From positions 1-5,550 of the forward strand of contig DKDL01000098.1 of assembly GCA_002449335.1 (NCBI GenBank): DNA of 5,550 nt. The letters are read 5' to 3'. Positions 4,830 to 5,550 of this stretch are shown here, piece after piece. Below the pieces are notes generated by a model, which saw nothing but the letters and a program-made list of their open reading frames with translations, searched no databases and was not told where the DNA came from. This stretch comes from Succinatimonas sp. UBA6849 (GTDB lineage: Bacteria; Pseudomonadota; Gammaproteobacteria; Enterobacterales; Succinivibrionaceae). The translations under genes were made by a program, and so were the position numbers. Within the stretch, counting starts at the first letter, position 1; each line of letters opens with the position of its first letter.

Positions 4830-4985
4830 ATGCGCTTAATCGTACAACTTTATCTTATTGAAAAATCAATAAAAATTAAAATAGAGAAGAGCTTTTCGAA
4901 AGTAGGTGCCATTACAACAAGTGACATTGAAGGGAATGGAACAGTGTCAGTAAGTTGGAGAACTTTTTACTGGAAGATCTTGTAA
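4830..4985 (+). CDS. Possible 51-aa ORF between cas1 and the array
   Basis: ATG 4830 to TAA 4983-4985 is open for 51 codons in a region otherwise full of stops. A GGGA at 4818-4821 lies 8 nt upstream. The product starts MRLIVQLYLIEKSIKIKIEK and continues with a mixed, plausible-looking stretch (SKVGAITTSDIEGNGTVSVS) to WRTFYWKIL. I recognise no family. A second short frame, ATG 4781 to TGA 4861, overlaps it. It could be a small gene, the remnant of a larger one, or chance; the noncoding explanation is slightly favoured. Confidence 0.22.
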   Translation: MRLIVQLYLIEKSIKIKIEKSFSKVGAITTSDIEGNGTVSVSWRTFYWKIL

Positions 4986-5155
4986 TTAAGTTGCAGTGAT
5001 CTTTAGCGCAAGAATTCATAACTCTTTTCTAAGATCTCAGTAATTACAAACTAGATCTTTGCGGAGTGAAAAGAAGCTCTTTTCTACTCATTACAGATTT
5101 TCTTAGTAAGAAAGAAAAGACATAACTAGAGTTAAGAGCAGATCTAGATTGCTCT
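4975..5155. other. Structured noncoding region rich in AGATCT and inverted repeats
   Basis: No gene is supported. Four AGATCT copies lie at 4975, 5032, 5053 and 5140, with a fifth at 5179. AGATCT-TGTAATTA (4975-4988) is matched by TAATTACA-AACT-AGATCT (5041-5058), an imperfect long inverted repeat. Hairpins are possible at 5068-5084 (GAAAAGA, AGC, TCTTTTC), 5099-5113 (TTTCTTA, G, TAAGAAA) and 5135-5155 (AGAGCA, 9-nt loop, TGCTCT). If the array is transcribed leftward, this is where its transcript would end. A structured noncoding RNA is possible but unproven. Confidence 0.35.
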
Positions 5156-5161
5156 CTCTCA

Positions 5162-5266
5162 GACAACTAATCCCAAAAAGATCTGGTGACCCTTCAATAA
5201 CAGTAACACCTACACAAGCTAAAGAAATGATGTCGTAACTCACCAATGATCTGATGACCGATCAAT
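5162..5266 (-). repeat. Two decayed CRISPR repeats at the trailer end
   Basis: Copy 5232-5266 differs from consensus at positions 2, 16, 18, 20, 23, 24 and 29. Copy 5162-5198 matches best in its right half (15 of 19 bases over 5180-5198) and needs a gap and an insertion in the left half. Both share GATCTG followed by TGACC, so the inner copy is intermediate between the outer copy and consensus. In both, a minus-strand hairpin can still form: seven pairs in the inner copy, five with a bulge in the outer. Confidence 0.8.
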
Positions 5267-5550
5267 CTTATTAAGGAGATTATTATAGCTGTTAAAAAAG
5301 AGACGTAACTCACCAACGGTTTGGCGCCCCATCAATTATAGCCTCATTCTGAGTCAATTGAAGGTGCAGAGACGTAACTCACCAACGGTTTGGCGACCCA
5401 TCAATAGAATTTACTCATTATTTATAGGAGAGTTAAAAAGACGTAACTCACCAACGGTTTGGCGACCCATCAATAAAAGCAGGCATACAGAGTGCTTCAG
5501 TGAATCTACGACGTAACTCACCAACGGTTTGGCGACCCATCAATAGTACC
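5162..5550 (-). CRISPR. CRISPR array, trailer end, continuing past the right edge
   Basis: Four near-identical 35-nt repeats start at 5302, 5371, 5440 and 5510, reading GACGTAACTCACC at one end and GACCCATCAAT at the other. The copy at 5302 has one substitution (A to C at repeat position 26). Two decayed copies precede them: 5232-5266 (28 of 35 identical) and 5162-5198 (37 nt, with small indels). Start-to-start spacing is 70, 70, 69, 69 and 70, and the spacers are 33-35 nt. The last three copies are followed by A, so the unit might be 36 nt. Decay increases leftward, marking the left as the leader-distal end. Read on the minus strand, the repeat folds as a 7-bp stem with one G-U pair and an ACCG loop, followed by GTTACGTC, an 8-nt 5' handle. 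Minus-strand transcription is therefore inferred. Spacer targets cannot be identified from this sequence. Confidence 0.96.

Noticed and set aside
5162..5266. Decayed repeats as a tracrRNA anti-repeat of a type II or V system
   Set aside because: The gradual decay with constant 70-nt spacing fits old trailer repeats better. No U-tailed terminator follows on either strand and no Class 2 effector is visible. Not fully excluded.

Overview
This is an AT-rich stretch of bacterial DNA with good Shine-Dalgarno sites and tightly packed small genes. A CRISPR adaptation module (cas1-cas2) and the start of a CRISPR array dominate it, surrounded by small, mostly unrecognisable genes. No rRNA, tRNA or housekeeping gene is present, so the host cannot be named. 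The partial ATPase at the left edge belongs to a family (AAA-ATPase_like with a PD-(D/E)XK nuclease domain) that is abundant in gut anaerobes. An anaerobic gut bacterium, possibly a Succinivibrionaceae-like gammaproteobacterium, is a weak guess. The mix of DNA-binding proteins and orphan small genes looks like accessory DNA.

Layout. 1-197 (minus): N-terminus of the ATPase. 198-469: divergent intergenic region with a palindromic operator-like site. 470-1636 (plus): three small genes, a predicted ribbon-helix-helix (RHH) protein of 192 aa, an overlapping 47-aa ORF, and a second RHH-like protein of 138 aa. 1748-2181 (minus): a translationally coupled pair, a 50-aa basic protein followed by a 94-aa membrane-anchored protein. 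2182-2362: no clear gene, with a 24-bp tandem repeat. 2363-2842 (minus): an unrecognised lysine-rich 159-aa protein. 2939-2987: a likely intrinsic terminator. 2998-4540 (minus): operon cas1-cas2-orf75. 4592-5161: noncoding, first extremely AT-rich, then rich in inverted repeats and AGATCT. 5162-5550: CRISPR array running off the right edge.

Cas1 (catalytic Glu, His and Asp/Glu present) and Cas2 should form the spacer-integration complex. An acidic 75-aa protein follows cas2 by 8 nt, before the terminator, so it looks like a third member of the cas operon. The cas1 ribosome binding site is buried in a perfect 11-bp inverted repeat that ends in the start codon, which suggests regulated expression of adaptation.

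The array has a 35-nt repeat. Read on the minus strand, the repeat forms a 7-bp stem followed by exactly 8 nt, the geometry of Cas6-processed Class 1 repeats. Repeat decay increases leftward, so the cas1-proximal end is the old trailer end and the leader lies beyond the right edge. No effector gene is in the window, so the subtype cannot be fixed. Repeat geometry and the Cas1/Cas2 flavour lean towards a Class 1 (type I or III) system, by inference only.
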